Of a DNA stretch of 54,670 bases, positions 23,611 to 34,394 are shown piece by piece. Each line of letters starts with the position of its first letter. Position 1 is the stretch's first letter. The DNA is from Chara braunii (Eukaryota > Streptophyta > Charophyceae > Charales > Characeae): assembly GCA_003427395.1 (NCBI GenBank), contig BFEA01000107.1:2435187-2489856 (forward strand), in the 5' to 3' direction. Below the pieces are notes generated by a model. It saw only the letters and a list, made by a program, of their open reading frames with translations. It ran no database searches and was not told the origin of the DNA. Made by a program: the position numbers and the translations under genes.

Positions 23611-23910
23611 TGTCCGTTCGGGGAAGTGTCCCTCGGTGAATGTCCGCCCGATGAATATATCCCCTAAGTAAAAGGTATCCGCTCGGTAAAAATGATTGCC
23701 CGGTCGAAGTATCCGTCCCGTAAATGTATCCCCTCGGTAAGTGTATCCGCTCAGTTAAAAAAAAAGACCTCTTCGTAATGTGGCTGCTCGGCAAAATACC
23801 CCACCGGTAAATGTCCCCCCGGTAGATGTTCGCCCAGGCAAAGTGTCGGCTCGGTAGACGTCCGCCGGTAAGTGTCCCTTCGGTAAAACACCCCCTTCGG
23901 TAAAACGTCC
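23611..23910. repeat. Degenerate short repeats with GGTAAATGTCC core (3' LTR)
   Basis: About fifteen spaced copies of a motif close to CGGTAAATGTCC or CGGTAAGTGTCC occur every 17-22 bases. Variants include GGTAAAA and GGTGAATG. The 5' LTR carries the same series at about 38650-38955. The spacing is loose, unlike a simple minisatellite. Confidence 0.6.
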
Positions 23911-24082
23911 CTTCACAACGACCAACCCTTACTGCCCCCCCTGAGTCTCTCCCAACGACGTCCGGACCGAGCTCGGTTCGCGGTGTAGTCCTGTCGTCTG
24001 AGGTTCGACCGTGTCGGAACGCTCACTCCACCTGAAACCCGGTCGCGCCTTGATAGTCGTTATCATACAGTGTCCCAGCTGT

Positions 24083-24093
24083 GCCTTTATAGC
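24083..24093 (-). promoter_or_regulatory. Candidate LTR TATA box
   Basis: The minus strand reads GGGCTATAAAGGC here, about 2 kb into the LTR when read leftward. In the 5' LTR the matching position (about 39130-39140) reads CTATAGAGAC, a changed box. This would divide the LTR into a roughly 2-kb U3 and a 1.4-kb R-U5. Only the motif and position support it. Confidence 0.3.
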
Positions 24094-24409
24094 CCACTTC
24101 GTTCCGGTCTTCAACCGCGCCCGAAAGCTCGTCGGTTCCAGCAACTGCAGTACGTGTCCCGATCGACCCCACGCTCTGGCGTGGATTGCGCTCAAAGGAA
24201 CCTCCTTGATCGGCTAATCCTCGCTATCCCCTCACCATCCCTCTCCCGCACCCGCTCGGTGTGCAAGTGGTAGCGAGCAGCGGCTCCCCGCTATCTCCCT
24301 CGTAAGCCCCCTCCGTATGCGAACAGCGGCGCACATACAGTGTGGAAGCTAGTAAGCACGCCGAGTCACGCGGTCCTTTCCGTCCTATCCCGCCAACAAG
24401 CCGTGCGCG

Positions 24410-24690
24410 CGCTATAGCGCGCGGTGTTCCAACGGGCCCTCACAAGTGCATGGGTGCGTGCGCAGCAGGGCGCAGCGTCCATGTCGGCTCCCACCGGTGC
24501 GCAGTGCGTGCGCGCAGTAGGGCGCAGTGTACAATCTGTTCGCGCGGGTGCGCGAGTGTGTGTGCAGTCGCGCGCAACATCCCCCACCAGCGCGCGGTGT
24601 CCCAACCCAGCCTCCGTAGGTGCGCGAGTGGGTGCGCAATAACGCGCGGTGTCCCAGTCCGCCCCCGTAGGTGCGCGATGAGCGTGCGTG
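24410..24690. repeat. GC-rich GTGCGC repeats of about 52 bp (3' LTR)
   Basis: Blocks of the form GTAGGTGCGCGAGTGGGTGC followed by GCAATARCGCGCGGTGTCCCA recur, with diverged copies upstream. The 5' LTR has more full copies (43500-43735), so copy number differs between the two LTRs of one element. The Cys/Arg-rich frames here are products of the repeat. Confidence 0.65.
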
Positions 24691-26075
24691 CGGCAGCGCT
24701 TGTTGTCCTGCACTACCGTGAAGTACCGTGCGTGCGCGCGCGCAGGAGTGCGCGGTGTCCCTGCCACTCTACTTGGTCGCGCGAAGACGTGCGCAGGTGC
24801 GTGCGCGAGTGAGCAGAGTTGTAGGTTCGATCGCTCTGCGCAAGGGTGTGGGCGGACGCGTGGTGGCGCGAGTGTGATCCTGACCGCACCCGTGCACCTT
24901 ACCTCACGTGTGTGCTGATGTCCGCCCTCTCACCCGGGTGCGTCTCCCTCATATGTCTCTCCTGTGTGCCTGGAGTTCGCCTGTGTCAAGTCCGTGCACG
25001 TCTCCCCTGCGCCTGCGCGTGCCTCATCCGTCTGTCGCTCCTGTGCGCCAGTGTCCCGTGCGCCTCTGTCCCAGCATGCCAATAATGCCCTGTGCCTTCC
25101 CCTCGCTCGTCTCCTCCCCTGGAGCTCGTGGGTGTCAGTCCTTCGTGAGCCCGTCTCCCTTGCGTCTGTCCTTGCACGAGAAGTCCCCCCGTTCGTGCCC
25201 GTGCGAAGCCGCTTGAGCGTGTCCCACACGTGCGGGTGCTCCGTGCGTGTCTCCAATTCGCGCAGGCAGGAAGTGTCCCTACTCAAGGCCCTGTTCGGCT
25301 TTTACGCTTTGCAGGGACCAAGCCTCTCCCTCTGGAGGCCGTCACAAGCTGCAGCGCCTCCGGTACTCAGCCCGTTTGGGCCCCCGAAAAGTTTTTGTCG
25401 AGGGGGGCCTTTTGTCGAGAACCGGGCCTTTTGCAGCGCCCTGGTACCGGACCTATTTCCGAACCTGCCCCGGCCTATCTCGGCCTTGGTGGTCCTCACT
25501 CATAAGTGGTACCAGCCCCCCTTGTAAAAGTCACGCGGGCCTACTCAAAACTCTAGGCCGGGAGGCCCATCTCCGAGCCCTAGGCCCGCACCGTTCTCCT
25601 CTTAGTGTCGAGGCCCCCGCGTAGGCCCGATCCCACCGCTTATTCACGCAAGGTGTCCTTGAGAATCTGGTTACTCGAGGCAACTTCGGACACCGTCACC
25701 GCTCAAAACGCCCGTAGCCTCACGATAAACGTCCGGTGCTTCCGTTTCCTCGACCATTTCACCGGCCTCTAGTATCATCTCGACCTTTCACGACCGTACC
25801 CTCTCGTCCAACCCCTCGGTAGTTGTCCGCTGTGGTAGCCTCTTTGTGTTCGTCGGTAGCTTACGTCTTAGGTCCTCTTCGCAAAAATACCGTTGTTCAA
25901 TGCTCGAGCCTGTTTGAACTGAATGTCGTAGCCCGGCCACTCGTTTCGTCAACCTGTCGTGGCATTTTACCTTTGGTCGGTGAGCCCCTGTCAGGTAGAA
26001 ACCAACAAATAGAAACCTTGTAGCGCGCCCTTGTAAGAGAAGTAAAGGGCGGCGTAGGGTTGGAGACGCCCGACA

Positions 26076-26092
26076 GCAACCCCCCCCCATTC
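26076..26092 (-). other. Polypurine tract next to the 3' LTR
   Basis: The minus strand reads GAATGGGGGGGGGTTGC directly before the LTR start TGTCGGGCG. A purine run at this place primes plus-strand DNA synthesis in LTR retrotransposons. The last few bases (TTGC) are not purine, so the exact primer end is uncertain. Confidence 0.6.
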
Positions 26093-26166
26093 TCGACGTC
26101 CCCGACGAGCGATCTGGGTATATCCAGGAAAAGGGAGGAGAAAAGCTGACTCCTAATCTCTACCCA

Positions 26167-27900
26167 TCAACCCAAAATTGTCTTCTTTTTCCTCACCGAG
26201 TCCTTTTTTTGTTGTTTTTTCTTCTTTCTTTGCTTTTTCTTAACTAATCTTTTTTTAACCCCTAATCGGTTGGTGGACCTCCGTTGCCTACTCTCATAGC
26301 GGCGCTGATTCTCTGTCTTGTCCACTACCAGTATGGCCTTAATAGTCTCCTTGCCCTTTCGCTTTTTTTCCTTCCTCAACCCGGCCGATTCTACGACTTC
26401 GCACTTTTTCTTCTTCGTGTCTTTCCATTGTCTACCCTTGACCGCTAGGGCCTTCTCTTTCCCCTTTCTTGTAGACATCTTAGAGGATTCTCCTGTCTCA
26501 TGAGTGACCTTCCTTGTAGGGTCTGCTTCGCGCTTCTCCAGACGTCCTTCTAGTAGCTTGTCGACTTCTTCTTTCTCTTTATCCTTCCGCAGATGCAAAG
26601 TAGGCTCCTTTCGTTCCTTAAAGACTTTTAAGCGAGCACCTGATACTGGTTCCGCCCATCTAGCCCCATCTAGTTCCTCTATCAGATAGGCTCCACCTTC
26701 CAGCCTCTTTACCACACGATAGGGCCCCATCCATCGGTTCGCTAACTTCCCAGTCCAAGTCCTTTCTAACGAAGAATCGTAAAGCAAGACTAGACCTCCC
26801 TCGGGTACCCCTTCCTGCCTGACTCGGATATGCTTATCCCATCTCTCCTTCTCCTTTCCCCTCTAGATCTTTAACTTTTTCGTAGTATCTAGGGTGCTAT
26901 CCTCAAGGGTCTCGGCTATTTGTTTGACTCTAGCGGCCAACAACTATTCTCTAGTCGATACTTCCTCCCAGTTAATCATCTGCCAAGAGTCGATATGGAA
27001 TTCTATTGGTAAGGGGCAGCGTCTGCCAAACCACAAAGTGTAGGGGGGATATCCAGTGGTTGATCGAACGGTAATGTTATCTGCCCAGACAGCGAATCTT
27101 AGATACCTAGGCCACTTCTTTTCCTTTCCTTCACACCATTTGGCGAGCGCATTCACTAGAGACTGATGTCCCCTTTCTACTTGGGGATGGTATGTCGTGG
27201 ACAGTGACACCCGTATTCCCGCCTTCTGGAACATAAATTCTGACCCCCTATCCATAACAATCTTCCCCACACAACCATACCGAGTAATATACTCCGTTAG
27301 ATATCCACTAACAGCCTTGCCGGTTTTCTGCTTCAATGGTCATGCCTCTACAAACCCGGTCAAGTCGTCCCTGATGCCCATGATATAATTCATTCCGTGA
27401 ACTTTTTGACCTACGGCTGTAGGATACGAAGAAAACAATGATTCCTTATACTTAACCACAACCATTTTCTGACACTCCACACATGTGAGACAATACGCTT
27501 CCACATCCCTATATAGACCAGCCCACCAATAAAGGTTCCTGACTTTCTCAAAGGTTCCTTTCACTCCTCTGTGTCCCCCAATGACGCCGTCGTGAAGTTC
27601 TGTTATTATGTCTCATTGCTCATCCTCGTCACAGACGACCCTCATAGGCATCCCGTTCTTAGGTGGCCTCTTAAAGAGGTGACCCGCCCTTAAGCAATAT
27701 TGTTGATCCTTCTTCCTAACCCTGTCATCCAACTCGGCCTCACCTATGAGATACCGCCCTATCCGGTGGTATTTCCCCGTATAGAGGTTCTCGAGGAACA
27801 GCGGAGTCCTGGTCGTACTTGTCTCTACTCTTAGAGATCCTATCTCCATCTGTAAGAACTTGTCAACTCCTCTGGGCGATCCTAGGTTCCCTTCTTCTAA
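26167..27900 (-). pseudogene. Ty3/gypsy integrase, broken by stops
   Basis: All pieces lie in one frame. The zinc-binding HHCC part shows LHDGVIGGHRG (about 27565-27600) and CLTCVEC (about 27475-27495). The catalytic core has its first Asp in GIRDDLTG (about 27370), the second in VMDRGSEF (about 27250) and the Glu in QVERGHQS (27161-27183), so the D,D,E triad remains. The C-terminal GPYRVVKRLEGGAYLIEEL (about 26710-26770) is the GPY/F module, followed by a very basic tail with long Lys runs to 26167. Stops interrupt at about 27613 and 27340 (both TGA where Arg CGA fits), 26944 (TAG) and 26863 (TAG). Confidence 0.9.
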
Positions 27901-28300
27901 CGGAATTCACGATAAGTCATCCGCAACTGAATTCTTAGCCCCCGATATTCGTTCCACCACATAGTCGAACATTCTTATATGCATGAGTCATCTAGTAATT
28001 GTGGAATCCGTCAACGAAACATTTTTCTGTAGGACAGCCGCCACCGCCGTTGGGTCAACCCGCAGTACAAATCTTCGTCCGTAAATGTAATGACGAAAGA
28101 CATTCAGGCGGCGTAGTACCCCTTGGACTTCTTTCTTAAACTGTGAGTATTTCCTCCCAGTGGTGTTTAAGGTCTTACTCTCGAATCTAAGAGGTCTCAT
28201 GACCCTCCTGGTCTTTCTAAGCTAAGACTCCCCCAACGGAGGCAGGTCCCGCATCCGTGCATACTACAAACGGTCGCTTCTCCTCGTCCTCAAAGTAAGG
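27885..28300 (-). pseudogene. RNase H domain of the Ty3/gypsy polyprotein
   Basis: The acidic residues are in place: FVVCTDAGP (about 28260), QFKKEVQGVL (about 28130), LRVDPTAVAAVL (about 28055) and SVADDLS (about 27910). Stops fall in VLA*KDQ near 28220, after TITR near 27988, and between DDLS and IPLEEG near 27895, all TAG or TGA. It joins the integrase in the same frame. Confidence 0.85.
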
Positions 28301-28990
28301 AACACCGATAACTTGTCCCCCTTCTTTAAATCCATCCCTTAGGGCTCTCACAGTATCCTCTTGCTCACTCGTTCAACTCCATTTCACTCCTTTGCGCAAG
28401 AGTCTTCTTAGCGGCTCGGCTTTTCCAGCATAGCCCTTTATAAAGTTATTCCAGAACCCAACTACCCCCAGAAACTGACGTATATCGGTAATATGCCTTA
28501 ACGGAGTAGGCCAGTTCATAAGCTTCTCTAACTTAGCGGGGTTCGGTCTCCTACCATCCTTGTGACAGATGTAGCCTAGTATCTTTACAGGTCCCGCATC
28601 CGTGCATACTACAAACGATCGCTTCTCCTCGTCCTCAAAGTAAGGAACACCGAGAACTTGTCCCCCTTCTTTAAATTCATCCTTTAGGGCTCTCACAGTA
28701 TCCTCTTGCTCACTCGTTCAACTCCATTCCACTCCTTTGCGCAAGAGTCTTCTTAGCGGCTCGGCTTTTCCAGCATAGCGCTTTATAAAGTTCTTACAGA
28801 ACCTTATTCGTTTTCTGGAGGTCTTGTATCCATCGGAGCTTCCCATTCGACTTCCGAATGAAAAACCATTTGTTGGCGTAGGCGCTCTCATATGATTCTG
28901 CTACGAACGTTCTTATCTTCTCCTGTAAGAAATCCACTATCATCTCCTTCTCCTTTTGCGCGCACTTCCACCCGGCATCATTTCACGGCA
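28240..28990 (-). pseudogene. Reverse transcriptase remnant with catalytic core missing
   Basis: The N-terminal fingers are recognisable at about 28985-28810 (EKEMIVDFLQEKI, YANKWFFIRKSNGKLRWIQD). Instead of continuing to the palm and its xxDD box, the sequence jumps near 28805 to the connection region (NFIKRYAGKAEPLRRLL). A second copy of that region and of the start of RNase H then follows: about 220 bp at 28242-28460 are repeated at 28590-28810. Between the copies, KILGYICHKDGRRPNPAKLE and RQFLGVVGFW (about 28580-28460) are the normal RT tail. The palm has been lost. Confidence 0.8.
28242..28810. repeat. 220-bp direct duplication inside pol
   Basis: The stretch AGGTCCCGCATCCGTGCATA... at about 28242 recurs at about 28590 with near-identity until the TTATAAAGTT.. 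end near 28460 and 28795. It corresponds to the RT-RNase H junction and replaces the RT palm. Confidence 0.85.
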
Positions 28991-29557
28991 CGTGCGGCAC
29001 CGTATAGATCCTCGCGGGCTTAGCATATCTGGGATCTATCCTTCCTCTCTCCGCGTCACAAAAGGCTATTGCCTTGTCGCACGCTCTTAAGGTGTCTATT
29101 ATCAACTCCCTCTCTTCTTTAGTTATGTTCCTGTCACCTATGTTCATCCCCTCTATCCTGTCATCGGTAATTCTTTGCCCTTCAGTAGTTTTTCGCTCCC
29201 TAATCATCTGAGTGATCTTTTCCTCAGTGATTCCTATCTCCCCGGTCCTATCACGGCTGACCGCGGCTGGCTTGACTTTTTGTGCTACTGTTTTGTATTT
29301 TTTTCCCCCGCCGCGTGGGGGAATTCCTCCAAAAAATATAGGTTCACGCACCCACCGAACTCATCGTCGTCAACCTCCTTCTCATAAGTCATTCCATCGA
29401 CCACGTACTTGCCCTCCAAGTCCTCAACTTCAATCTTCGCCCCTTTCACTTTATGCGGTCCAAGAGTAACTTCCTCGGGAATCATCTGACAACTTCTCTT
29501 TTTTAACAGTCCCTTGTTCTGTAGGGAAACCTTATGACGTTTGTCAAATTCATTCAC
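28983..29557 (-). pseudogene. Linker between protease and reverse transcriptase
   Basis: Two frames overlap near 29300-29350: 29557-29285 (EEVTLGPHKVKGAKIEVEDL) and 29351-28983 (ITKEERELIIDTLRACDKAI, RIDPRYAKPARIYTVPHVP). The change of frame near a short run of A and G bases suggests a small indel. The second part leads into the RT fingers. The stop after HVP is TGA where Trp would be expected. Confidence 0.7.
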
Positions 29558-29659
29558 AGTTTTTAGGGCGACTCTGCTTCCCTCGGGCCCGTCTATGGTA
29601 ACCGTCTGGCTCCCATCACGCTTATGCTCGGTGGTGGCATTGACACGTGTTAGCCATGT

Positions 29660-30820
29660 TCATCCAAGGATTAGCTCCGACGAGCAGTGTTCAACTGTAA
29701 ATACAGGTACAATGGCCTCAACCCCAGCGACTACGACCGTGGTTTTATGACACACCCCTAGCGCAGGCTGCTTTAGCTTGTTGGTCGATACCATGGTCAT
29801 GGCTACACTCCTGTCCACCTCTAGACCCATCTTTCGGGCCACTTTATCCTCACAGACGGAAGACTCAGACCCGTCGTCTACTATAACTTTCATCCTTATC
29901 CCATTGATGGTGGCGTTCAACTTCCCGCTACCAAGAATATAGAAATAATCGCCTTCACCATCATTGGTTTCTACATGCTCTACTCCTCCTTTCTCCGCCG
30001 CTAGAACATATGTCTTCGTTTCTATCTTCTGCTCGCTTGAAGCCGCAGCCTCCGCTAATGACACCTTAGCCTTCTTCATCATTCCTATTAGCTCATCTCG
30101 CGCTGATCCACAACTGGCTATGAATTCTTTCAAGGTAATAGGAATGGGCATATCCATAGCCCTCCTTAATGCCTCCATCAAATCTACCTCATCCAGTGAA
30201 CTTTTCAAGTGAAACTTATTGGCCCCTTTTTTTCTAGGGGACTGAAGTGACTTAGGCGACTCCACTTGCTCATCCGTCATTGGTTGGTCTTGGTCTTCTT
30301 TCTTTCCTTTACTCGATTCGCCAACACCCTGAGTGCAAATGTAAACTTCACCATTATCCTCTGTATCTTCAAACTTAATAGAAGAAATCCTCATCCCAGG
30401 ACTTTCCGGTAGCTCTTCAAGATCCTCCTTAAATGTCACTCGGGAAACCTTCGTTGCCGCTGACTCTTGTGCTTGTTTTCCCTTTGCCTCATTCATCCTT
30501 CGCCTCATGATATCTACATTGATCTTCATCGAGGATAGGAAGGGCACTGGCTTCCCTTCATCCGCCCACATCACATACTTCCGATCATCTAACTCGATGA
30601 TGCCTTCCGTCAAGGCTTCCATCATCGCACAACAATCTCTCTTTTGGTGGTCCTCATCCCCACAGTAGATACAGGCTTTACTATTCCAAGTCCGCTTCGG
30701 ACTAGGGTCCCCGCGATTCTCCGTTCGGGAAGCGGCTCGAGTCGGGGTCTCTTCCTTTCTTTGATTACTACTTTGTAACTTCTCCACCGCCGCCTTCAGA
30801 ACTTCTATCTGCTTCACCAT
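29660..30820 (-). pseudogene. Nucleocapsid zinc knuckle and aspartic protease
   Basis: This 386-codon frame starts in a coiled coil (KQIEVLKAAVEKLQ). Residues 50-63 are a CCHC zinc knuckle, CIYCGDEDHQKRDC (30632-30673), which binds the RNA genome. A charged spacer follows, then a retropepsin-like domain with VIVDDGSESSVCEDKVARKM (active-site Asp-Asp-Gly at about 29870-29881) and the end ELILG just before a TGA at 29660, where the family reads ELILGRxWL. It continues in the frame of the capsid piece upstream. It is homologous to gag-pro of Ty3/gypsy elements. Confidence 0.85.
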
Positions 30821-30934
30821 GTCCTCCTCTCGTCTTTCAGACCTCCTAACATCTATCTCTTCCTTCGGCTTCCACCGGCTATCTTTAATGTTGGACGACT
30901 TGGAAGAAGTCCCCCATTCTCCGTCTTTCCTTTT

Positions 30935-32014
30935 TCAATCTTCTCTTCCTCCTTTCTTCCAATCACTATCGCCTCTGATCGACTCCCCCCTCCTAGGCGA
31001 GCCGGTGCCGACATCTCTTCCTTCAATTCGGGGTCTTCTATCCTCATACTGAGGTCTTCCTCCCCCATTGTCCGCAGTTACTTCCTTCCCTAGTTTGTCA
31101 AGGATCCTTGCGAGGTGTGCTTTAGCGCTTTGTCCCTCTGTGTCATTGACTAAAAGCTTGACTTGACCGAACACCACCCTGGACGGAAGATCCCTCATGA
31201 TCTTATCGCGTTTCTCTCGGGATAAGAACCCTAAAAATATCCCGCATCGCTCTATCTCCCCCATAAACCCTCCTTCTACCAGGGGATTAGACGCCTTCTC
31301 GTATCTCCTCGCAAACACCACTAAGCTCCCATCTTCTTGCTTCTTCATCCTTTTTAAGTCGTCTATTGAGTAAGAGGTCTCGTCACATGCGAAGACTCGG
31401 GCAACTCTCTTCCTGAACGTCAACCAGCACCAATTATCTGGGATGGCGTCCCTCACTTCACGGTCTATTTTTGGGGCCGTATGGTGGAGGAAGTTCACTA
31501 TCATATCTTGATCACTTCATTCTGCTCGCATTCCTAACATTTTCCAATCATCTAGGAATTTCGTGACATTCTTCCTTGTAAAGATTGTCTGAATCTCATC
31601 CAACCCGGGAGATTGCAACGCTGGGGCCCCTAGGAAGGGAGACACATAAGTGTCTGGCGCACACGCCATGGAATAAGGGTCCCTCCTGTAAGGCTCACTT
31701 GCGACCTCTCTATGAGGTTCTCTTACCCCAAGATCCACAAACCTTGCCATCTTTATCCTGCTCAAAGCTTCTTTCCTCCAGTCTTCGCTCCTAGAGCTTC
31801 GTCCCTCTCGCTCCTTGACACGAGTATCTAGTTCTCTTAAGACCCTCTTTATTCTCTCCGCGTCGTTGTCCGCGTCGACGCTCATTTTTCTGTCTGAACT
31901 ATTCGTTCTTGATTCCTGTGTTTTCACTTCACCCCCTATCGAGGTTAGATAAGCTCCTTCTCTGTCCATCCTTCCTACTAATCCTTGAACACCATGTCTA
32001 GCTTTCGGCCACAC
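30935..32014 (-). pseudogene. Gag capsid region
   Basis: Two pieces in one frame (32014-31517 and 31504-30935) are parted by one TGA where Trp fits (RAE*SDQDMIVNFL). They show the retrotransposon gag pattern: FTRKNVTKFLDDW, the Arg-rich TFRKRVARVF, then DLKRMKKQEDGSLVVFARRY and GIFLGFLSREKRDKIMRDL. The C-terminal end is Gly/Arg/Glu-rich. A TGA at 30935 separates it from the zinc-knuckle frame. Its role would be assembly of the particle that holds element RNA. Confidence 0.8.
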
Positions 32015-32087
32015 TCCTTAAAACGGCTAGGATCCTTTCAGTAGATTCGTCTAACAATTCTTGCAGCTCTTCGAAGTCAGTATCTTG

Positions 32088-32766
32088 TCATTCCGCTCTA
32101 ATTACCAAAGCAGTGGTCAACAAAGTCTTCGTATAACGCGAGTTAGCTTCCAAGGTTCTCAGGGAAACTACGTCAATCACGTCGTTGGAAAGCTCTTCAG
32201 GCCCGCGAACGTCCTCCTTCATTCTAGTCTTTGTCTCCACTATAGTCTTTCTCCACTCCCTGAAAAGTCGTTGTCCTTCAAATTGCGTCGTACAGATCTC
32301 AATCTTTGTCAATCGGAGTTTGTCCGCCGCCTTCCTGATAGCACAGATCCTAGCTTCTTTAATTGTTTTTCTAGTCGGCTGAGTTTCTTCCTCCTGACTC
32401 AGTCTTTCGTATTGTATCACTTCTACCCTAGCTCGCACAAGGGACCCTTCAATTTTTGCTCCCCCGACTAGCTGATACTTCCTAGTCGCGCCTCCGGTAC
32501 TAGTCATCCCTCCTCTCTTCGTTTTCTCTACGGATCTCTCTTACCCTCCTTGCCAGAAACTCCTCCCTTCAGTGTATTATCTTTTATCTTTCCTCCTTAT
32601 AGATTAAGGCCAGCTCTTCAACCTTCTGTTCGAGCGCCCGTAATTCTTGCACGTTCGTAGAGCCGCTCCATTCCTTATACCCGTCCACTAACTGTACTAT
32701 CTTATCGTTTATCGGGTCCGAGTATGTTTCTAGTAATGAGTTAACCTTCTCGTCACTTCCTCTCAC
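32088..32766 (-). pseudogene. Charged coiled-coil frames before gag
   Basis: Two frames, 32766-32584 (ELRALEQKVEELALIYKEER) and 32507-32088 (rich in Lys, Glu, Arg), look like one helical region broken by frameshifts. They may be the N-terminal part of gag. No named domain was recognised. Confidence 0.45.
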
Positions 32767-32819
32767 ACGCGGGATTCTGCTTCTTGGACTGTCTCATCCT
32801 TCTCCACTTCGTACCTCAG

Positions 32820-33041
32820 TTATCCTGGAGACCAAACCATCACATCATAGGTTATCCTTCTCTCTGCTCTCACTAGCTCCAGAACCCTAGGTCTCTCCCT
32901 CTTAATTGCCCCTTGGGCAAGTTGTCTACAACCCTGTTCGTCTAGAGACCTGGTTGACCGAATTCTGATGACTGATGTCACTTTGTCAGCGAATGACACT
33001 CGATTCACCTCTTCCTCTTCAGTTACTGCTCCCGGCATCAT
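32820..33041 (-). pseudogene. Unknown fragment in the pre-gag region
   Basis: A 73-codon piece with EEEEVNRVSFADKVTSVI and ITYDVMVWSPG lies between a copy of the repeated domain (33094-33480) and the coiled-coil frames. It has the base composition of its neighbours and the same strand, so it is probably part of the same decayed reading frame. Confidence 0.35.
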
Positions 33042-33093
33042 TGAGTTCGTCTTGTGCCCTCTTAACCTTCCATACGAGGTCTATTACGGTTGA

Positions 33094-33480
33094 CTATTCA
33101 TTGTTAGCGAGCTTAAGCCCTTCAACTGGCGGCAACGGTATTCCAATGAAAGGCCTAACATAGGTACTCCAAGGGAAATTCGCCCTTAGTCGTTGGAGTC
33201 TTCTCTTCTCGTCATGCACTATGTTTGACGCCCGTTGCCAACAACGCCCTTTTTCGTCTTCTTTAAACCTATGTTGCGGCACGTATATCCCAACGTCATA
33301 CTCATCAAGCTCGATAAAGTAGTAAGTGAGAACATACATACCATCTAACCCCCACCCTTGACTCTTTAGACCTTCATATCTCGCGATCTCATAGGGGATC
33401 ACTGCTCTCTTCGATATAGAGTTAAGGAAACGGACCAACCTCTTCGATTCCTCCTTATCCAGTTTTCTGGATCTCCTCAT
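33094..33480 (-). pseudogene. Repeated domain A, copy 3 (unknown family)
   Basis: The frame contains IPYEIARYEG, MYVLTYYFIELDEYDVGIYV, GRCWQRASNIVHDEKRRL, PWSTYVRPF and GIPLPPVEG. The same blocks, in the same order and spacing, occur in 33866-34333, and more weakly in 34715-35086. The unit is about 105 residues, with aromatic and acidic strands followed by a basic helix. I do not recognise the family. It lies between the primer-binding site and gag of the Ty3/gypsy element. Confidence 0.6.
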
Positions 33481-33558
33481 CTTCCGTCACGTCTCCTACC
33501 ATCGCTTCTAGTCTTACCCCTGGTCTCGAAAGCACTATCCCTTCTCGACTTTCCTGTC

Positions 33559-33888
33559 CTAGTCCTTCACAACTCTCAAGACTCCTATCAGTCTGCCTCT
33601 GTCATCTCTTATCTCATGCTCACCTTCTACTCCGAACAGGTCTGTGTCAAGGTAGAGTTTCCCTTCTTGATCTCGTAGGCAAGAGGTTCCTCTCTTAATC
33701 TCTATCAACCCTGTTTCATCAGATCGAACTCTCCTACAGATCGACGTGCCTAGAGTACGCAAGTCCTCCTGGGTCCATTCTGTCAAAAGTCTGAGCAACT
33801 CTTGGGACCTCCACCTATCATGGTCACGCTGTCTTAGTTCACTTGATATATCCCCGCCAGACTGGCTATTCTCGTTCCCTCTGGCCAT
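33559..33888 (-). pseudogene. Repeated domain B, copy 2 (unknown family)
   Basis: A true ATG at 33886-33888 opens 109 codons and overlaps the end of domain A copy 2 by 23 bases in another frame. The C-terminal half reads KLYLDTDLFGVEGEHEIRDD and GVLRVV. It resembles HNVDLFGFEELELIQPYLD and ALRVITN in 34395-34679. It may be a companion module to domain A; the function is unknown. Confidence 0.5.
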
Positions 33889-34333
33889 TCGGGTTATGGT
33901 GCCGGTTTATGAAATCAATTATTAGGCCTCGACCGATCCCTACCAATGCTTCGTAAGGAATCCGCAGCCTAGGCAAGTCTTCAAAGATCCTGATTTCGGT
34001 ACTCCAAGCGACTGCTTTCCTTAAGGAAAGGAGTCTATCCTTCCCGTCCTCTACCACTTCTCTCGCTCTTTGCCAGCAACGTCCATACACTAAATCTTCC
34101 GACCTCCCCGTTGGTAAGTAAATGCCTACGTCTCTTACCTCAGTCCCTAGGAAGTGTGCGGTCATAACATAGAGACGGCTTAGTTCCCATGCGTTGTCGA
34201 CCATCTCATAGGCTTCCACCTCATACGGAAACTCCTCCCTTCTTCCTAGGGTACTCAAGGATGCACACACCACATCAAACTTCTTTTTGCGGCGGTCGGT
34301 TCCCAACGATGATCTTGTTATCCCACTCCTCAA
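33866..34333 (-). pseudogene. Repeated domain A, copy 2 (unknown family)
   Basis: Blocks FPYEVEAYEM, LYVMTAHFLGTEVRDVGIYL, GRCWQRAREVVEDGKDRL, AWSTEIRIF and LPRLRIPYE match copy 3 at about one residue in two within the blocks. The GRCWQRA core is identical. The frame ends in a basic tail INRHHNPNGQRERE. It is followed at once by domain B copy 2, so an A-B order is repeated along the element. Confidence 0.6.
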
Positions 34334-34394
34334 GTTTCTCTGCAGACTTCTTATGCCTTACTCGTTCATGGTCCAGCATTTTTGCCACGCCCGC

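Larger units (their letters stand above)
22623..26075 (-). repeat. 3' LTR of the Ty3/gypsy element
   Basis: About 3.45 kb, including a 250-base gap of unknown sequence at 23300-23549. It matches 37720-39587 plus 43505-45129 closely over its whole length, differing by scattered substitutions, small indels and repeat copy number. The ends are TG...CA with a 5-bp inverted TGTCG/CGACA. It contains a 29-bp tandem array, a degenerate GGTAA-type array and GC-rich GTGCGC repeats. Frames of 100-220 aa in it are repeat-derived and mostly run through the gap. Confidence 0.9.

Noticed and set aside
23105-23671. Reading frames of 128-293 codons crossing the N gaps in both LTRs
   Set aside because: They are made of 29-bp repeats and unknown bases; the translation is only continuous because N codons are read as X.
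24342-24812. 156-codon Cys/Arg-rich frame in the LTR
   Set aside because: Encoded by GTGCGC repeats, open on both strands and different in the other LTR copy.
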